From UBA974 sp002292405 (lineage in GTDB: Bacteria > Bacteroidota > Bacteroidia > Flavobacteriales_D > Sanyastnellaceae), in assembly GCA_943842425.1 (NCBI GenBank), contig CALTBR010000001.1:583929-647928 (forward strand): a DNA stretch of 64,000 nucleotides, in the 5' to 3' direction. Below, piece by piece: positions 8,401 through 16,718 of this stretch. The first letter of the stretch is position 1, and each line of letters starts with the position of its first letter. The notes beneath the pieces were generated by a model. The model was given only the letters and a program-made list of their open reading frames with translations, searched no databases and was not told the origin of the DNA. A program made the translations under genes and the position numbers.

Positions 8401-8874
8401 ATGAGTAAGTTTAAAAAAGGAAGTAACCGCCCTACGGGATCTATTTCGACAGCATCTTTGCCGGATATCGTTTTCATGCTTTTATTTTTCTTCATGGTTG
8501 CAACAGTTTTGCGAACTGAAGATGAAAAGGTACAAGTCACAAAGCCTGAAGCCTCAGAGCTTTATAAAGTTGAAAAAAAGCATCTTATTCGTTACATAAA
8601 CATAGGTATGCCTATGGATAAGAGATATGGAACGGAACCTGTTATTCAACTTAACGATGCGTTTTCACAAGCTTCAGATGTACGTGATTGGATAGATAAA
8701 GAGCGGGAAACGCTTGCGGAGTCTGAGCAAAGTAAAATGTGGGTTTCTCTTAAGGTAGATCAAGAAACTAAAATGGGGATTGTTACTTCTGTCAAGCAGG
8801 AGTTAAGGCAGGCTTCAGCTCTGAAGTTACTTTATTCTGCGACAAGTAGAGCTCGTACTGGAGTTGAAGAATAA
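8401..8874 (+). CDS. exbD: ExbD/TolR biopolymer transport protein, short form
   Basis: A 157-residue ExbD with the membrane motif ISTASLPDIVFMLLFFFMV (about residues 18-36), including the key Asp in LPDIVF. A periplasmic domain runs to the C-terminus. With the preceding gene it makes a two-exbD cluster, in which the two forms probably assemble with the same ExbB pentamer. The end of the cluster converges on the dehydrogenase gene with a 6-base gap; no terminator hairpin is visible between them. Confidence 0.9.
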   Translation: MSKFKKGSNRPTGSISTASLPDIVFMLLFFFMVATVLRTEDEKVQVTKPEASELYKVEKKHLIRYINIGMPMDKRYGTEPVIQLNDAFSQASDVRDWIDKERETLAESEQSKMWVSLKVDQETKMGIVTSVKQELRQASALKLLYSATSRARTGVEE

Positions 8875-8880
8875 GTGTAA

Positions 8881-9840
8881 TCAGCTTTCAGCAGAGAAAT
8901 CCTTTAATATTTTATTTGCTAAATAAGAGCTCAATTTTATATAACTTTCAGTTGTCCATCCTGCAACGTGTGGGCTCAGATATGCATTCGGGGACTCAAG
9001 AAGACGTGTGAGGGTTGATCTAGAATCAGCGTCTTCTAATTTATCGAGACGCTCAAGAGAGCTACCTTCAAATTCTAATACGTCTAAGCCTATAGAGCTT
9101 ACTTGTCCGATGTCTAGGGCGTCTAATAGATCGGACGTGCTGACAATGGCACCTCTTGAACTGTTGATTAAAACAATTGTTTTTTGAAATTTAGATAGCC
9201 AACTCGTGTTTACGAGATGTTTAGTTTCACTGGTCCAAGGGACGTGAATACTGACTATTTCACTTCTTTTAAAAAACTCATCCTCACTCACTTCTTCTAC
9301 AAATTCTGAGCTAAAACCCTTTTTGTATTTGTCGTAAGCGATTACTTTACATCCTAGCCCTTTCAGTTTAGAGGCAAAAGCAGACCCCATTTCTCCATAC
9401 CCTAGGATACCCACGGTTTTACTTGATAGTTCTGATCCCCGGTGCTTTTCTCTTGCCCAAACTCTTTCATGTACCGTTACATCGCAACTTCTTAACTTAT
9501 GCAATATCATCAGGATCATTCCAAGAACGTGTTCACCTACGGCATCTCGGTTTCCCTCAGGTGAATTGTAGACATGTATATCTCTGGCTTTTGCTTCGAT
9601 TAAGTCAATGTTTTCCAAACCAGAACCACTGCGAGCGATCCATTTTAAATTGGGCAGTGATTGTAAAATCTTTACATCTATTTGTAACCTAGATCTAAGG
9701 ACTATTCCTTCAATATCCGTTAGAGAACCTTGTATAATATCTTCTCGTGATAGAGTTAAATAGTCTTTGCAGTGAAAACCATTTTCTTTTAATCTGTTTT
9801 TAAGTATAGGATGTACCGTATCTAAAAAAGCAACAGTCAT
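8881..9840 (-). CDS. D-2-hydroxyacid dehydrogenase
   Basis: A 319-residue NAD-dependent dehydrogenase of the phosphoglycerate dehydrogenase superfamily. The nucleotide-binding Rossmann motif is VGILGYGEMGSAFASKLKGLG (about 143-163). Substrate and catalytic residues are in SGSGLENID (Arg just before it, about 70), VLINSSRGAIV (about 227-237) and HVAGWTTES near the C-terminus, which carries the catalytic His. The length suits a simple dehydrogenase without the ACT domain of long SerA forms. Whether the substrate is 3-phosphoglycerate is not decidable here. It follows mgtE by 9 bases on the same strand, so the two may be co-transcribed. Confidence 0.87.
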   Translation of the reverse strand: MTVAFLDTVHPILKNRLKENGFHCKDYLTLSREDIIQGSLTDIEGIVLRSRLQIDVKILQSLPNLKWIARSGSGLENIDLIEAKARDIHVYNSPEGNRDAVGEHVLGMILMILHKLRSCDVTVHERVWAREKHRGSELSSKTVGILGYGEMGSAFASKLKGLGCKVIAYDKYKKGFSSEFVEEVSEDEFFKRSEIVSIHVPWTSETKHLVNTSWLSKFQKTIVLINSSRGAIVSTSDLLDALDIGQVSSIGLDVLEFEGSSLERLDKLEDADSRSTLTRLLESPNAYLSPHVAGWTTESYIKLSSYLANKILKDFSAES

Positions 9841-9849
9841 TTCAATTGA

Positions 9850-11208
9850 TTAAAGAAGTGTGCTAATAAATGAGCCTACACTAAAGTAGATGATTAGTCC
9901 TATAATATCATTTGCAGTGGTAATAAATGGCCCAGTGGCAAGTGCAGGATCAATCTTACGTTTTTCTAACATGAGTGGTATAAATGCGCCGAACAGCGCA
10001 GCAAAAACAATCACACATAACAACGATATCCCTACGGTAGTGCTAAGTGCTTTGTCAAAGCCTAAGAGTATTGTTACAATAAAAATAATACCAGCACAAA
10101 TCACCCCATTTAAAAGCCCTACACTAAGCTCTTTTATCAGTCTTGTAGCTATGTTAGAAGTGTTAATGCTCGAAGTAGCGAGTCCTTGAACTACGATGGC
10201 TGACGATTGAACTCCTACGTTGCCACCCATAGCAGCTATAAGAGGTATAAATAGTGCCATTTCCGGATTTGATACAATATCGAATGCTCCGATGACATAG
10301 GCGCCACCGACACCTCCCCCTAACCCAATTAGAAGCCACGGTAACCTAGCTCTTGTCAAAGTCCAAACAGAATCATACGACTCAACATCTTCCGAAATTC
10401 CCGAAGCAAGTTGGTAATCTCGTTCAGCTTCTTCAATGATTACATCTACAGCATCATCAATCGTTATGCGTCCAAGTAAAATACCATTATCGTCTGTTAC
10501 TGGAAGGGCAACAAGGTCATATCGCTCCATTAAGCTTACCACCAACTCCTCTTTTTCTTTTGCTTTTATAGAAATAATATCTTCATCATCTTTAAGCTCT
10601 CCAACAGGAGTTCTGGTGCTTGCGGCAGTAAGCAAAAGGTTCTGTAAACTCAATCTCCCCGTCAATTCACCAAAGGAGTTAACCACATAAATTGTATAGA
10701 GATTTTCAATATCTTTAGATTGTATACGTATCTCTTTAATCGCTGTAGCCACAGACCAAGTCTCTTCAACTTTAACCAATTCTTTTGCCATTAAAGCTCC
10801 AGCTGAACCTTCTGGGTATGATAACAATGATAAGACGTCAGAAACAGATTCCTTGTCCTTAGCCTTAGACATCACCTCCATCATTTTATCTGATGGGAGA
10901 GATCCAATGACATCAGCTGCATCGTCAGATTCTAATCCATCGATTACATCTTCAGCAATTTCTTTTGATGACAAAGAGCCAAGTATTTCCTCTCTTACTT
11001 CATCATCTACATCGACTAATACAGCAGGTCTAATATCATCTTTTAAAAGTCTATACGCATAATTAACATCCTCTCTTCTAAGTTGATTTAGAATGAGTGC
11101 AATGTCTGTTTCATGAAGATCTTCTAGATGCGCTACTAAAGACCTCTCCTCTCCCTGCTCAATCAGGGTTTGGATTTCATCTAGATATTCTTTCGTAATT
11201 TCTTGCAT
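9850..11208 (-). CDS. mgtE: MgtE family magnesium transporter
   Basis: A 452-residue MgtE-type Mg2+ channel of the inner membrane. The order is usual: a cytosolic helical N domain (about 1-130, with repeats such as LGSLSSKEIAEDVIDGLESDDAADVI), a CBS-domain pair (about 131-255) that senses magnesium, a connecting helix, and a membrane region of about five helices (about 280-452) with GGNVGVQSSAIVVQGLA and ATGPFITTANDIIGLIIYF near the end. These are the signature pore motifs. The promoter-like box at 11228-11235 fits the chosen start. Confidence 0.95.
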   Translation of the reverse strand: MQEITKEYLDEIQTLIEQGEERSLVAHLEDLHETDIALILNQLRREDVNYAYRLLKDDIRPAVLVDVDDEVREEILGSLSSKEIAEDVIDGLESDDAADVIGSLPSDKMMEVMSKAKDKESVSDVLSLLSYPEGSAGALMAKELVKVEETWSVATAIKEIRIQSKDIENLYTIYVVNSFGELTGRLSLQNLLLTAASTRTPVGELKDDEDIISIKAKEKEELVVSLMERYDLVALPVTDDNGILLGRITIDDAVDVIIEEAERDYQLASGISEDVESYDSVWTLTRARLPWLLIGLGGGVGGAYVIGAFDIVSNPEMALFIPLIAAMGGNVGVQSSAIVVQGLATSSINTSNIATRLIKELSVGLLNGVICAGIIFIVTILLGFDKALSTTVGISLLCVIVFAALFGAFIPLMLEKRKIDPALATGPFITTANDIIGLIIYFSVGSFISTLL

Positions 11209-11227
11209 AGCCTGTGTATTACAAAGT

Positions 11228-11235
11228 CAAAGATA
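11228..11235 (-). promoter_or_regulatory. -7 box TATCTTTG for mgtE
   Basis: An exact TAnnTTTG match on the minus strand, 19 bases upstream of the mgtE ATG. Confidence 0.45.
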
Positions 11236-11243
11236 AATTAGAT

Positions 11244-11768
11244 CTATAACTTTTTGCGCTTAGATTTAAAGAAGTCTTTAACTAGTTTAGAGCATTCTTG
11301 TTCTAAAATACCTGAGGTAACAATGGTTTTAGGATGTAACAATCCGTTTTCAGAATTTGCACCTCCGTGTCCTTTTTTTTCTTTGCCTACTTCCCATCTT
11401 GTATAGCCTCGTTTTGGGTCACTTGCTCCATAGACGATTCTTCCTATTCTAGTCCAAAACCCAGCGCCAGCACACATAGGGCATGGCTCCAGAGTGACAT
11501 AAAGTGTACACTCGTCAAGAAATTTCCCCCCTACAAATCCAGTAGCGCTGGTAAAAACCTGCATTTCAGCATGGGCAGTGAAATCTCTAAGCCTCTCACA
11601 TAGATTGTGTCCTCGTGCGATTACAACCCCATTAGAAACGACAATTGCTCCTACGGGTACTTCATCGATCTCACCCGCTTCTTCAGCCTGTTGAAGCGCT
11701 AGTTTCATAAACCTTTCGTCAGTAGCTAACTGCTCTACTTCGGTTTGAAGTGTTAGTTTTTCAGCCAT
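11244..11768 (-). CDS. tadA: tRNA-adenosine deaminase (TadA-type nucleoside deaminase)
   Basis: A 174-residue zinc-dependent deaminase that probably converts A34 to inosine in tRNA-Arg. The zinc site is complete: HAE at residues 66-68 (proton-shuttle Glu) and PCPMC at 95-99. The core begins MKLALQQAEEAGEIDEVPVGAIVV at residue 21, so the 20 residues before it are an extension; a start at residue 21 is possible. The gene overlaps the upstream glycosyltransferase by 16 bases, indicating one transcript. Guanine or cytosine deaminases share the fold, but the length and motif spacing suit TadA. Confidence 0.88.
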   Translation of the reverse strand: MAEKLTLQTEVEQLATDERFMKLALQQAEEAGEIDEVPVGAIVVSNGVVIARGHNLCERLRDFTAHAEMQVFTSATGFVGGKFLDECTLYVTLEPCPMCAGAGFWTRIGRIVYGASDPKRGYTRWEVGKEKKGHGGANSENGLLHPKTIVTSGILEQECSKLVKDFFKSKRKKL

Positions 11769-12799
11769 GCTGCAAGTTCGTTTATTGCGGCGTGGTTGCC
11801 ATTGCTTGTAGGTGCAATTCCTGAAATTTCAGGTACGCGCATGTTTTCTAATTCTCTTTGAGTGCATTTTGCGAATCCAAATTTATCAGCCCAAACTTCG
11901 CATAACATTTCTTGCTCCTTTTGTCCAGGTGTAGGAATGAGAATAGCTCTTTTCCCTAAAGAAGCTAAGTCTAAAAGTGTTGTATAGCCACTCCTGCAAA
12001 TGACGATTTCAGAACCACAAAGAGCCTCAGAAATTTCTTCGTCACTGGGGTCATAAAGTGTTGTAATGTTGTTCATCACGCTTTTTCCACCCCCAGGTTT
12101 TCCCGCAATAATTAATCCTCTCTCTCCCCTAAGTTCCATCCACTTTCGAAGCGCATTTTCCATGGTGGTCCTATGTGGTTCTGGCCCACTAACCATCCCA
12201 ACCAGTGGGGTAGTGGAGTTAGATTGAGAAGGTTTCAATCGGCTTAATATCCCAATGAATTTAGTGTTGTGATGTATGGTTTTTGAGGAAAGTATCCCTG
12301 ATATAGAATGATCTCCTCTGGGATTGTCCGGTACCCATATCTCATCAAATCGACCAACTAATTTTTGAATTACAATTTGAGCAAAAGGGCTAAAAAACGA
12401 TGAGACAGGGAACCTCAATAAATGCGTCATTAAAACGGAGGGTACATCTGGGTGATGAACGCCGTAACAATTGTCGCTAAAGATTTTGCTTATGGATCTT
12501 TTTTCAACGTGCTCAAGAGTCCACTTTCTTTCATCGAAAATCGATTTAATCAGCTTTGGTGTTTGGGCTGCAATAGTCAGCATTGTAAAATATCTGCTAT
12601 ATGTGATGGTCGCTCCTGGTTTCTCGAAGAATTTTACTTTAGGGTTTCCTTTCAACCTGCTTTTAAGCCAAACCATAGCGTCTCCCGTACTTGCAATATC
12701 GACCTCCCAACCGAGATCTATCGCACCCTCAATTAAAGGAAGCGAACGACTCGCGTGTCCCATCCCCCAATTTAGTACAGCAATTAATATTCGAGACAT
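11753..12799 (-). CDS. Glycosyltransferase of the GT28/MurG-like type
   Basis: A 348-residue protein beginning MSRILIAVLNWGMGHASRS. This N-terminal motif is shared by a group of MurG-related glycosyltransferases (MJ1255-like). The C-terminal half has SEIVICRSGYTTLLDLASLGKRAILIPTPGQKEQE, the GT-B nucleotide-sugar binding region with the conserved Gln/Glu pair. I chose the ATG at 12799 because this motif is always near the N-terminus; an ATG at 12841 would add 14 unrelated residues. The acceptor is unknown; lipid or polysaccharide glycosylation is likely. It overlaps tadA and is divergent from trmB. Confidence 0.82.
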   Translation of the reverse strand: MSRILIAVLNWGMGHASRSLPLIEGAIDLGWEVDIASTGDAMVWLKSRLKGNPKVKFFEKPGATITYSRYFTMLTIAAQTPKLIKSIFDERKWTLEHVEKRSISKIFSDNCYGVHHPDVPSVLMTHLLRFPVSSFFSPFAQIVIQKLVGRFDEIWVPDNPRGDHSISGILSSKTIHHNTKFIGILSRLKPSQSNSTTPLVGMVSGPEPHRTTMENALRKWMELRGERGLIIAGKPGGGKSVMNNITTLYDPSDEEISEALCGSEIVICRSGYTTLLDLASLGKRAILIPTPGQKEQEMLCEVWADKFGFAKCTQRELENMRVPEISGIAPTSNGNHAAINELAAWLKN

Positions 12800-12812
12800 A
12801 GGAACAATATCA

Positions 12813-12820
12813 TAATTTTG
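12813..12820 (+). promoter_or_regulatory. -7 box TAATTTTG for trmB
   Basis: A TAnnTTTG match 30 bases upstream of the trmB ATG, in the 51-base gap between divergent genes. No clear -33 TTG is seen. Confidence 0.4.
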
Positions 12821-12850
12821 CATAGCAAATCTTATCTGCAAATTAACAAA

Positions 12851-13537
12851 ATGGGAAAGGATAAACTTGGAAAATGGGCGGAAAATGAATCATTTAATCA
12901 TGTATTCGAGCCGTGTTTGCAAGAAGTCGTTCAAGGAGTAGATCCTGGGATGAAGGGTAAATGGGCGAAAGACGTTTTTAAAAACGACCATCCCATTACA
13001 CTGGAGTTGGGTTGTGGGAAGGGTGAATACACTGTGGGACTTGCAAGGAAATATCCTGAAAGGAATTTTGTGGGAGTCGATATTAAGGGACATAGATTCT
13101 GGCGGGGAGCAAAAACGGCAAAGGAGGAATCATTGCCCAATGTGGCTTTTCTAAGAACGCGGATAGAATTTATAAAAATGTATTTTGCTACAGATGAGGT
13201 GAGCGAGGTTTGGCTCACATTTTCAGATCCTCAACCCAAGGATGAAAAAGGAACAAAAAGGATTACTTCACCTGTATATATTGAAATTTATAAAAATTTT
13301 CTTAAACCTGGAAGTTTGATTAATGTAAAAACAGATTCTGTTTTGATCTACGATTTGTCTAGAAAAGGGTATCTCGAGGCGGGTTACAAGTTCGTGTATG
13401 ATAGTCAAGATGTATACGGAGAATTGGTTCATAGAGTGCCTCAAGATCTAAGGGATGCTCTCGAGATTGTTACTTATTATGAGATGAGATGGCTGTCTGA
13501 GGGTAAGAAAATTCACTTTATTCAACTTGAGATCTAG
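12851..13537 (+). CDS. trmB: tRNA (guanine-N7-)-methyltransferase
   Basis: Methylates G46 of tRNA using S-adenosylmethionine. The 228-residue protein begins MGKDKLGKWAENESFNHVFEP, the usual Bacteroidota TrmB N-terminus. SAM-binding motif LELGCGKGEYTVGLARKYPERNFVGVDIKG is at about 45-74, and the family block WLTFSDPQPKDEKGTKRITSP at about 122-142. An upstream in-frame ATG at 12818 adds 11 residues but sits inside the -7 box region, so 12851 is preferred. The next gene starts 7 bases after the stop. Confidence 0.92.
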   Translation: MGKDKLGKWAENESFNHVFEPCLQEVVQGVDPGMKGKWAKDVFKNDHPITLELGCGKGEYTVGLARKYPERNFVGVDIKGHRFWRGAKTAKEESLPNVAFLRTRIEFIKMYFATDEVSEVWLTFSDPQPKDEKGTKRITSPVYIEIYKNFLKPGSLINVKTDSVLIYDLSRKGYLEAGYKFVYDSQDVYGELVHRVPQDLRDALEIVTYYEMRWLSEGKKIHFIQLEI

Positions 13538-13544
13538 AGATAAG

Positions 13545-13865
13545 ATGAGTTTCAACGAAGATGTGTTTGAGATTGTCAGATTAATTCCAAAAGGAAGGGT
13601 AACCTCGTATGGCGCAATCGCTAAATACTTAAGTGATGCAAGGGTGAGTAGGAGGATTGGTTGGGCTTTGAATAAGAGTTTTACGGTTACACCTGATGTC
13701 CCTGCGCATAGAGTGGTAAATAGATTAGGGTTGCTTTCTGGAGCTCTTCACTTTCCAACAGAGAGATCTATGGCTGATGAACTTCGCGAAGAAAGTGTTC
13801 AGGTAATAGAAGGTCAAGTAGTTGAGTTCGATAAGTGTTTTTGGGATCCTATGACCGAACTTTGA
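13545..13865 (+). CDS. Alkyltransferase-like DNA-binding protein (MGMT fold without active Cys)
   Basis: A 106-residue protein with the C-terminal domain of O6-alkylguanine-DNA alkyltransferase: IPKGRVTSYGAIAKYL (about 11-26) with the helix-turn-helix, then RRIGWALNKS and PAHRVVNRLG. The active-site motif PCHRV has Ala in place of the alkyl-accepting Cys, which defines the ATL group. Known ATLs bind alkylated guanine, flip it and recruit nucleotide excision repair, without transferring the alkyl group. The ATG at 13545 avoids overlap with trmB. Probably co-transcribed with trmB. Confidence 0.88.
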   Translation: MSFNEDVFEIVRLIPKGRVTSYGAIAKYLSDARVSRRIGWALNKSFTVTPDVPAHRVVNRLGLLSGALHFPTERSMADELREESVQVIEGQVVEFDKCFWDPMTEL

Positions 13866-13888
13866 AGTTCTTAAATTGAGCCTATAGA

Positions 13889-14953
13889 ATGTCATCTGAA
13901 ATAACAAGAGATACGGTAGTTGCCGCTTTAAGTGGGGTGATGGAGCCTGACTTAGGAAAGGATATAGTGTCCTTGGACCTAATCGCGGGAATTGACATCT
14001 CTGAGGATCTTATAAAATTAGAGGTAAAGTCTAGCAATCCAGCTCTTCACGCTCGTAAGAGAATGCAAGGAGCAGTTGAGTTTGCACTTGAAAGAGCCTT
14101 CGGTTCAGATATTAAAACCGAGGTTAATGTAGGTGCTCTTCCTGCAGAAGAACGCACTGTTGAGACAAGAAAAATTCTTCCTAGGGTTAAGAAAATCATC
14201 GCCGTAGCTTCTGGAAAAGGTGGGGTAGGTAAGAGTACCGTAAGCTCTAATTTGGCAATTTCTTTAGCCCAATCAGGCTACAAGGTGGGGCTTTGCGACG
14301 CAGATATATATGGTCCAAGTATCCCGACCATGTTTGGCGTACAAGACCACAAACCCAAGCCGATCGATGTAGACGGAAAATCTATGATGGAGCCAGTGGA
14401 GATGCATGGTGTGAAAATGTTATCTATAGGGTTTTTCGCAGATCCTGACCAAGCTATAGTTTGGCGTGGACCGATGGCGACAAAAGCTTTGAAGCAATTA
14501 TTTACAGATGTAGTTTGGGGAGAGTTAGACTACATGATTGTCGATTTACCACCTGGCACAGGAGACATTCACTTAACTTTAGTTAGTGAGCTAGATCTTA
14601 CTGGAGCCATCATAGTTTCTACTCCTCAAGACGTGGCTCTTGCCGATGCCCGTAAAGGTGTGGGGATGTTTAAAATTGAATCTATAAACGTTCCTGTTTT
14701 GGGGATGATAGAAAATATGTCTTACTTCATTCCCCCCGATGCTCCAGAATTTAAATATCATATTTTCGGTAGAGATGGTGTAAAGAGATTGGCTGATACA
14801 CTGGATGTTCCTTTCCTTGGAGAGCTTCCTTTAATACAAACCATACGAGAAGCTGGAGATGTGGGACGCCCCGCAGTATTGCAAGGTAATTCTAAAGCTG
14901 CAGCTGCATTTCGTGATGTTGTAGCTAACTTGCTAGAAGTCCTAGAAAAATAA
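13889..14953 (+). CDS. Mrp/ApbC-type Fe-S cluster carrier ATPase
   Basis: A 354-residue P-loop ATPase that carries and delivers iron-sulphur clusters in the cytosol. An N-terminal DUF59/MIP18-like domain (about 1-90, VVAALSGVMEPDLGKDIVSLDLI) is followed by the deviant Walker A motif VASGKGGVGKSTVSSNLA (about 107-124). Further blocks are LCDADIYGPSIPTMFG, the Walker B-like VDLPPGTGDIHLTL and MIENMSYF. The classic CxxC near the C-terminus of some members is not seen: the region after ENMSYF reads FIPPDAPEFKYHIFG, with no Cys pair. This is a real difference that should be noted. It starts a three-gene Fe-S block. Confidence 0.92.
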   Translation: MSSEITRDTVVAALSGVMEPDLGKDIVSLDLIAGIDISEDLIKLEVKSSNPALHARKRMQGAVEFALERAFGSDIKTEVNVGALPAEERTVETRKILPRVKKIIAVASGKGGVGKSTVSSNLAISLAQSGYKVGLCDADIYGPSIPTMFGVQDHKPKPIDVDGKSMMEPVEMHGVKMLSIGFFADPDQAIVWRGPMATKALKQLFTDVVWGELDYMIVDLPPGTGDIHLTLVSELDLTGAIIVSTPQDVALADARKGVGMFKIESINVPVLGMIENMSYFIPPDAPEFKYHIFGRDGVKRLADTLDVPFLGELPLIQTIREAGDVGRPAVLQGNSKAAAAFRDVVANLLEVLEK

Positions 14954-14961
14954 GTAACATA

Positions 14962-15225
14962 ATGTCAGACCAAATCATGTCAGTAGACCACAGTGAATTA
15001 GCTGAAAGAATTGAGGGTGCGCTTGCGCAGATTCGCCCATATCTTGAGGCTGATCTAGGCGATATTACGCTTAAAAAAATTACGGATGACTTAATTGTAA
15101 GAGTAGAACTTCACGGATCATGCGCGGGATGTTCTCTTATCGATATGACAATGAAAGGTGGGGTAGAAGCGGTTATTAGGAGCGTTGCCCCAGAAGTGAA
15201 AGCTATAGAAGCAATCAATCTATGA
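14962..15225 (+). CDS. NifU-like C-terminal domain protein
   Basis: An 87-residue protein consisting only of the NifU C-terminal (Nfu) domain, an Fe-S cluster scaffold or carrier. The conserved motif GSCAGCSLIDMTMKGGVEAVI (about 51-71) has the CxxC pair that binds the cluster. It starts 8 bases after the Mrp gene and its stop overlaps the next start by 4 bases, so the three genes form one operon. Confidence 0.93.
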   Translation: MSDQIMSVDHSELAERIEGALAQIRPYLEADLGDITLKKITDDLIVRVELHGSCAGCSLIDMTMKGGVEAVIRSVAPEVKAIEAINL

Positions 15226-16232
15226 TTCAAACAGATATTATTATTATTGGAGCTGGACCTGTGGGTCTCTTCACGGTTTTTGAAGCAGGGCTTCTCAAGT
15301 TAAAATGTCATTTAATTGACTCTTTACCCCAGCCTGGCGGCCAGTGCTCAGAGATATATCCAAAAAAACCTATTTACGATATTCCTGCTCATCCATTTAT
15401 TTTAGCAGGTGATTTGACTGAACAGTTAATGGAGCAAATCAAGCCATTTAGTCCTGGATTTACTTTGGGAGAAAGGGCTGAATTCATCGAGAAAGATGAT
15501 GAAGATCAGTTTACTGTAACCACTAACCGAGGCACGAAGCATCGCGCTCCCATCATTGCAATAGCAGCAGGTTTAGGTTGTTTCGAACCACGTAAACCCC
15601 CGGTTGAGGGTTTGTTAGATTTTGAGGACAAGGGAGTAGAATATATCATTAAAGACCCTGAGTTTTATAGAGGAAAGAAAGTGGTTATCTCTGGAGGTGG
15701 AGATTCTGCTCTTGACTGGACAGTGTTCTTAGCCGATGTTGCTTCTGAAGTGACATTAGTGCATAGGCGGTCAAGCTTCCGTGGACACCCTGACAGTGTA
15801 CAAAAAGTGATGGACCTAGCCGAAGCGGGGAAGATTACTTTATTGACCAACGCTGAAGTTGTAGGAGTAGGTGGAGACAATGTACTATGCTCGGTTGAAG
15901 TAAAGCACAAGTCAGATGGATTGTCTCATATTGAGTTAGATCACTGGGTGCCGTTATTTGGTCTTAGCCCTAAGCTAGGTCCTTTGGGAGAGTGGAACTT
16001 GAATATTTCAAAGAATGCCATTGAAGTTGATACCTTTGATTATTCAACAAATATCCCTGGTGTATATGCCGTAGGAGATATCAATACTTACCCTGGTAAA
16101 CTCAAGTTAATTCTGTGTGGATTTCATGAAGCTACTTTGATGGTTCAAAGTGCTTATAAGAGAATTTATCCAACTAAAAATCTTGTTCTTAAATACACCA
16201 CTGTTACTGGCCCTCCAGGAATACAATCTTGA
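15222..16232 (+). CDS. Ferredoxin/flavodoxin-NADP+ reductase, thioredoxin-reductase type
   Basis: A 336-residue FAD/NADPH flavoprotein of the TrxR-like ferredoxin reductase group. The FAD motif is DIIIIGAGPVGLFTVFEAGL at residues 5-24. The NADPH motif is VVISGGGDSALDWTVFLADVA (about 152-172). FAD is bound again by GVYAVGDINTYPGKLKLILCGFHEATL (about 280-306). There is no CxxC redox pair between these motifs, which separates it from true thioredoxin reductases. The ATGA overlap with the NifU-like gene and a ferredoxin gene just downstream suggest that it reduces that ferredoxin for Fe-S assembly. Confidence 0.9.
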   Translation: MIQTDIIIIGAGPVGLFTVFEAGLLKLKCHLIDSLPQPGGQCSEIYPKKPIYDIPAHPFILAGDLTEQLMEQIKPFSPGFTLGERAEFIEKDDEDQFTVTTNRGTKHRAPIIAIAAGLGCFEPRKPPVEGLLDFEDKGVEYIIKDPEFYRGKKVVISGGGDSALDWTVFLADVASEVTLVHRRSSFRGHPDSVQKVMDLAEAGKITLLTNAEVVGVGGDNVLCSVEVKHKSDGLSHIELDHWVPLFGLSPKLGPLGEWNLNISKNAIEVDTFDYSTNIPGVYAVGDINTYPGKLKLILCGFHEATLMVQSAYKRIYPTKNLVLKYTTVTGPPGIQS

Positions 16233-16249
16233 GTTTTGAAACAAACGAT

Positions 16250-16346
16250 AAAAAGTCATAAAAAGCGCATAAAAAGCGATAAAAACCGATAAAAAGTGCA
16301 ATAAAATGCTTAAAAGTGTTTAAAATTTAATAAAATCGCTTATAAA
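16250..16346 (+). promoter_or_regulatory. Ten helically phased A-tracts (predicted curved DNA)
   Basis: Runs of 3 to 5 A begin at 16250, 16260, 16271, 16281, 16291, 16303, 16312, 16322, 16332 and 16344, an average spacing of about 10.4 bases. Repeat units look like GATAAAAAGCG and decay to the right. A-tracts in phase with the helix bend DNA, so this block should be strongly curved. It fills the gap between the ferredoxin reductase and the ferredoxin gene (ATG at 16375). A role in the ferredoxin promoter is inferred. Confidence 0.7.
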
Positions 16347-16374
16347 TCTTCATCAATTGATTAATACTGAGAAT

Positions 16375-16689
16375 ATGATTAAAGTTGTCGTAATAGATAG
16401 AGACGACAAGCGCCATGAGTTAGATGCTCCTACGGACATGAACATGAATATGATGGAGCTTTGTAAGAGCTATGAACTCCCTGTAGAGGGTACTTGTGGA
16501 GGCATGGCGATGTGTGCGAGTTGCCACATGTATGTGCTCAGTTCTCATGAGATAGGGGAGAGGTCTGACGACGAAGAGGATATGTTAGATGAGGCATTCT
16601 TTGTGGAAGACAACAGCCGTCTTGGATGCCAAATTAAGTTAGAAAATTCTCTCGACGGGTTAGAGATTAAGCTTGCCCCAGTTGGATAA
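16375..16689 (+). CDS. 2Fe-2S ferredoxin, adrenodoxin type
   Basis: A 104-residue electron carrier. The 2Fe-2S ligands are visible in CGGMAMCASCHMYV (three Cys in the pattern C-x5-C-x2-C, about residues 42-55) and in SRLGCQIKL (fourth Cys). The sequence VEGTCGG...ASCHMYV and an acidic stretch DDEEDMLDEA between the clusters of ligands are typical of adrenodoxin/Fdx proteins. A TTG at 16357 is in frame, but the ATG at 16375 starts at the conserved IKVVVIDRD strand. It is downstream of curved DNA and may pair with the preceding reductase. Confidence 0.93.
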   Translation: MIKVVVIDRDDKRHELDAPTDMNMNMMELCKSYELPVEGTCGGMAMCASCHMYVLSSHEIGERSDDEEDMLDEAFFVEDNSRLGCQIKLENSLDGLEIKLAPVG

Positions 16690-16718
16690 GCTCGTTCTGG
16701 GAATTTTATTAATTCTTA

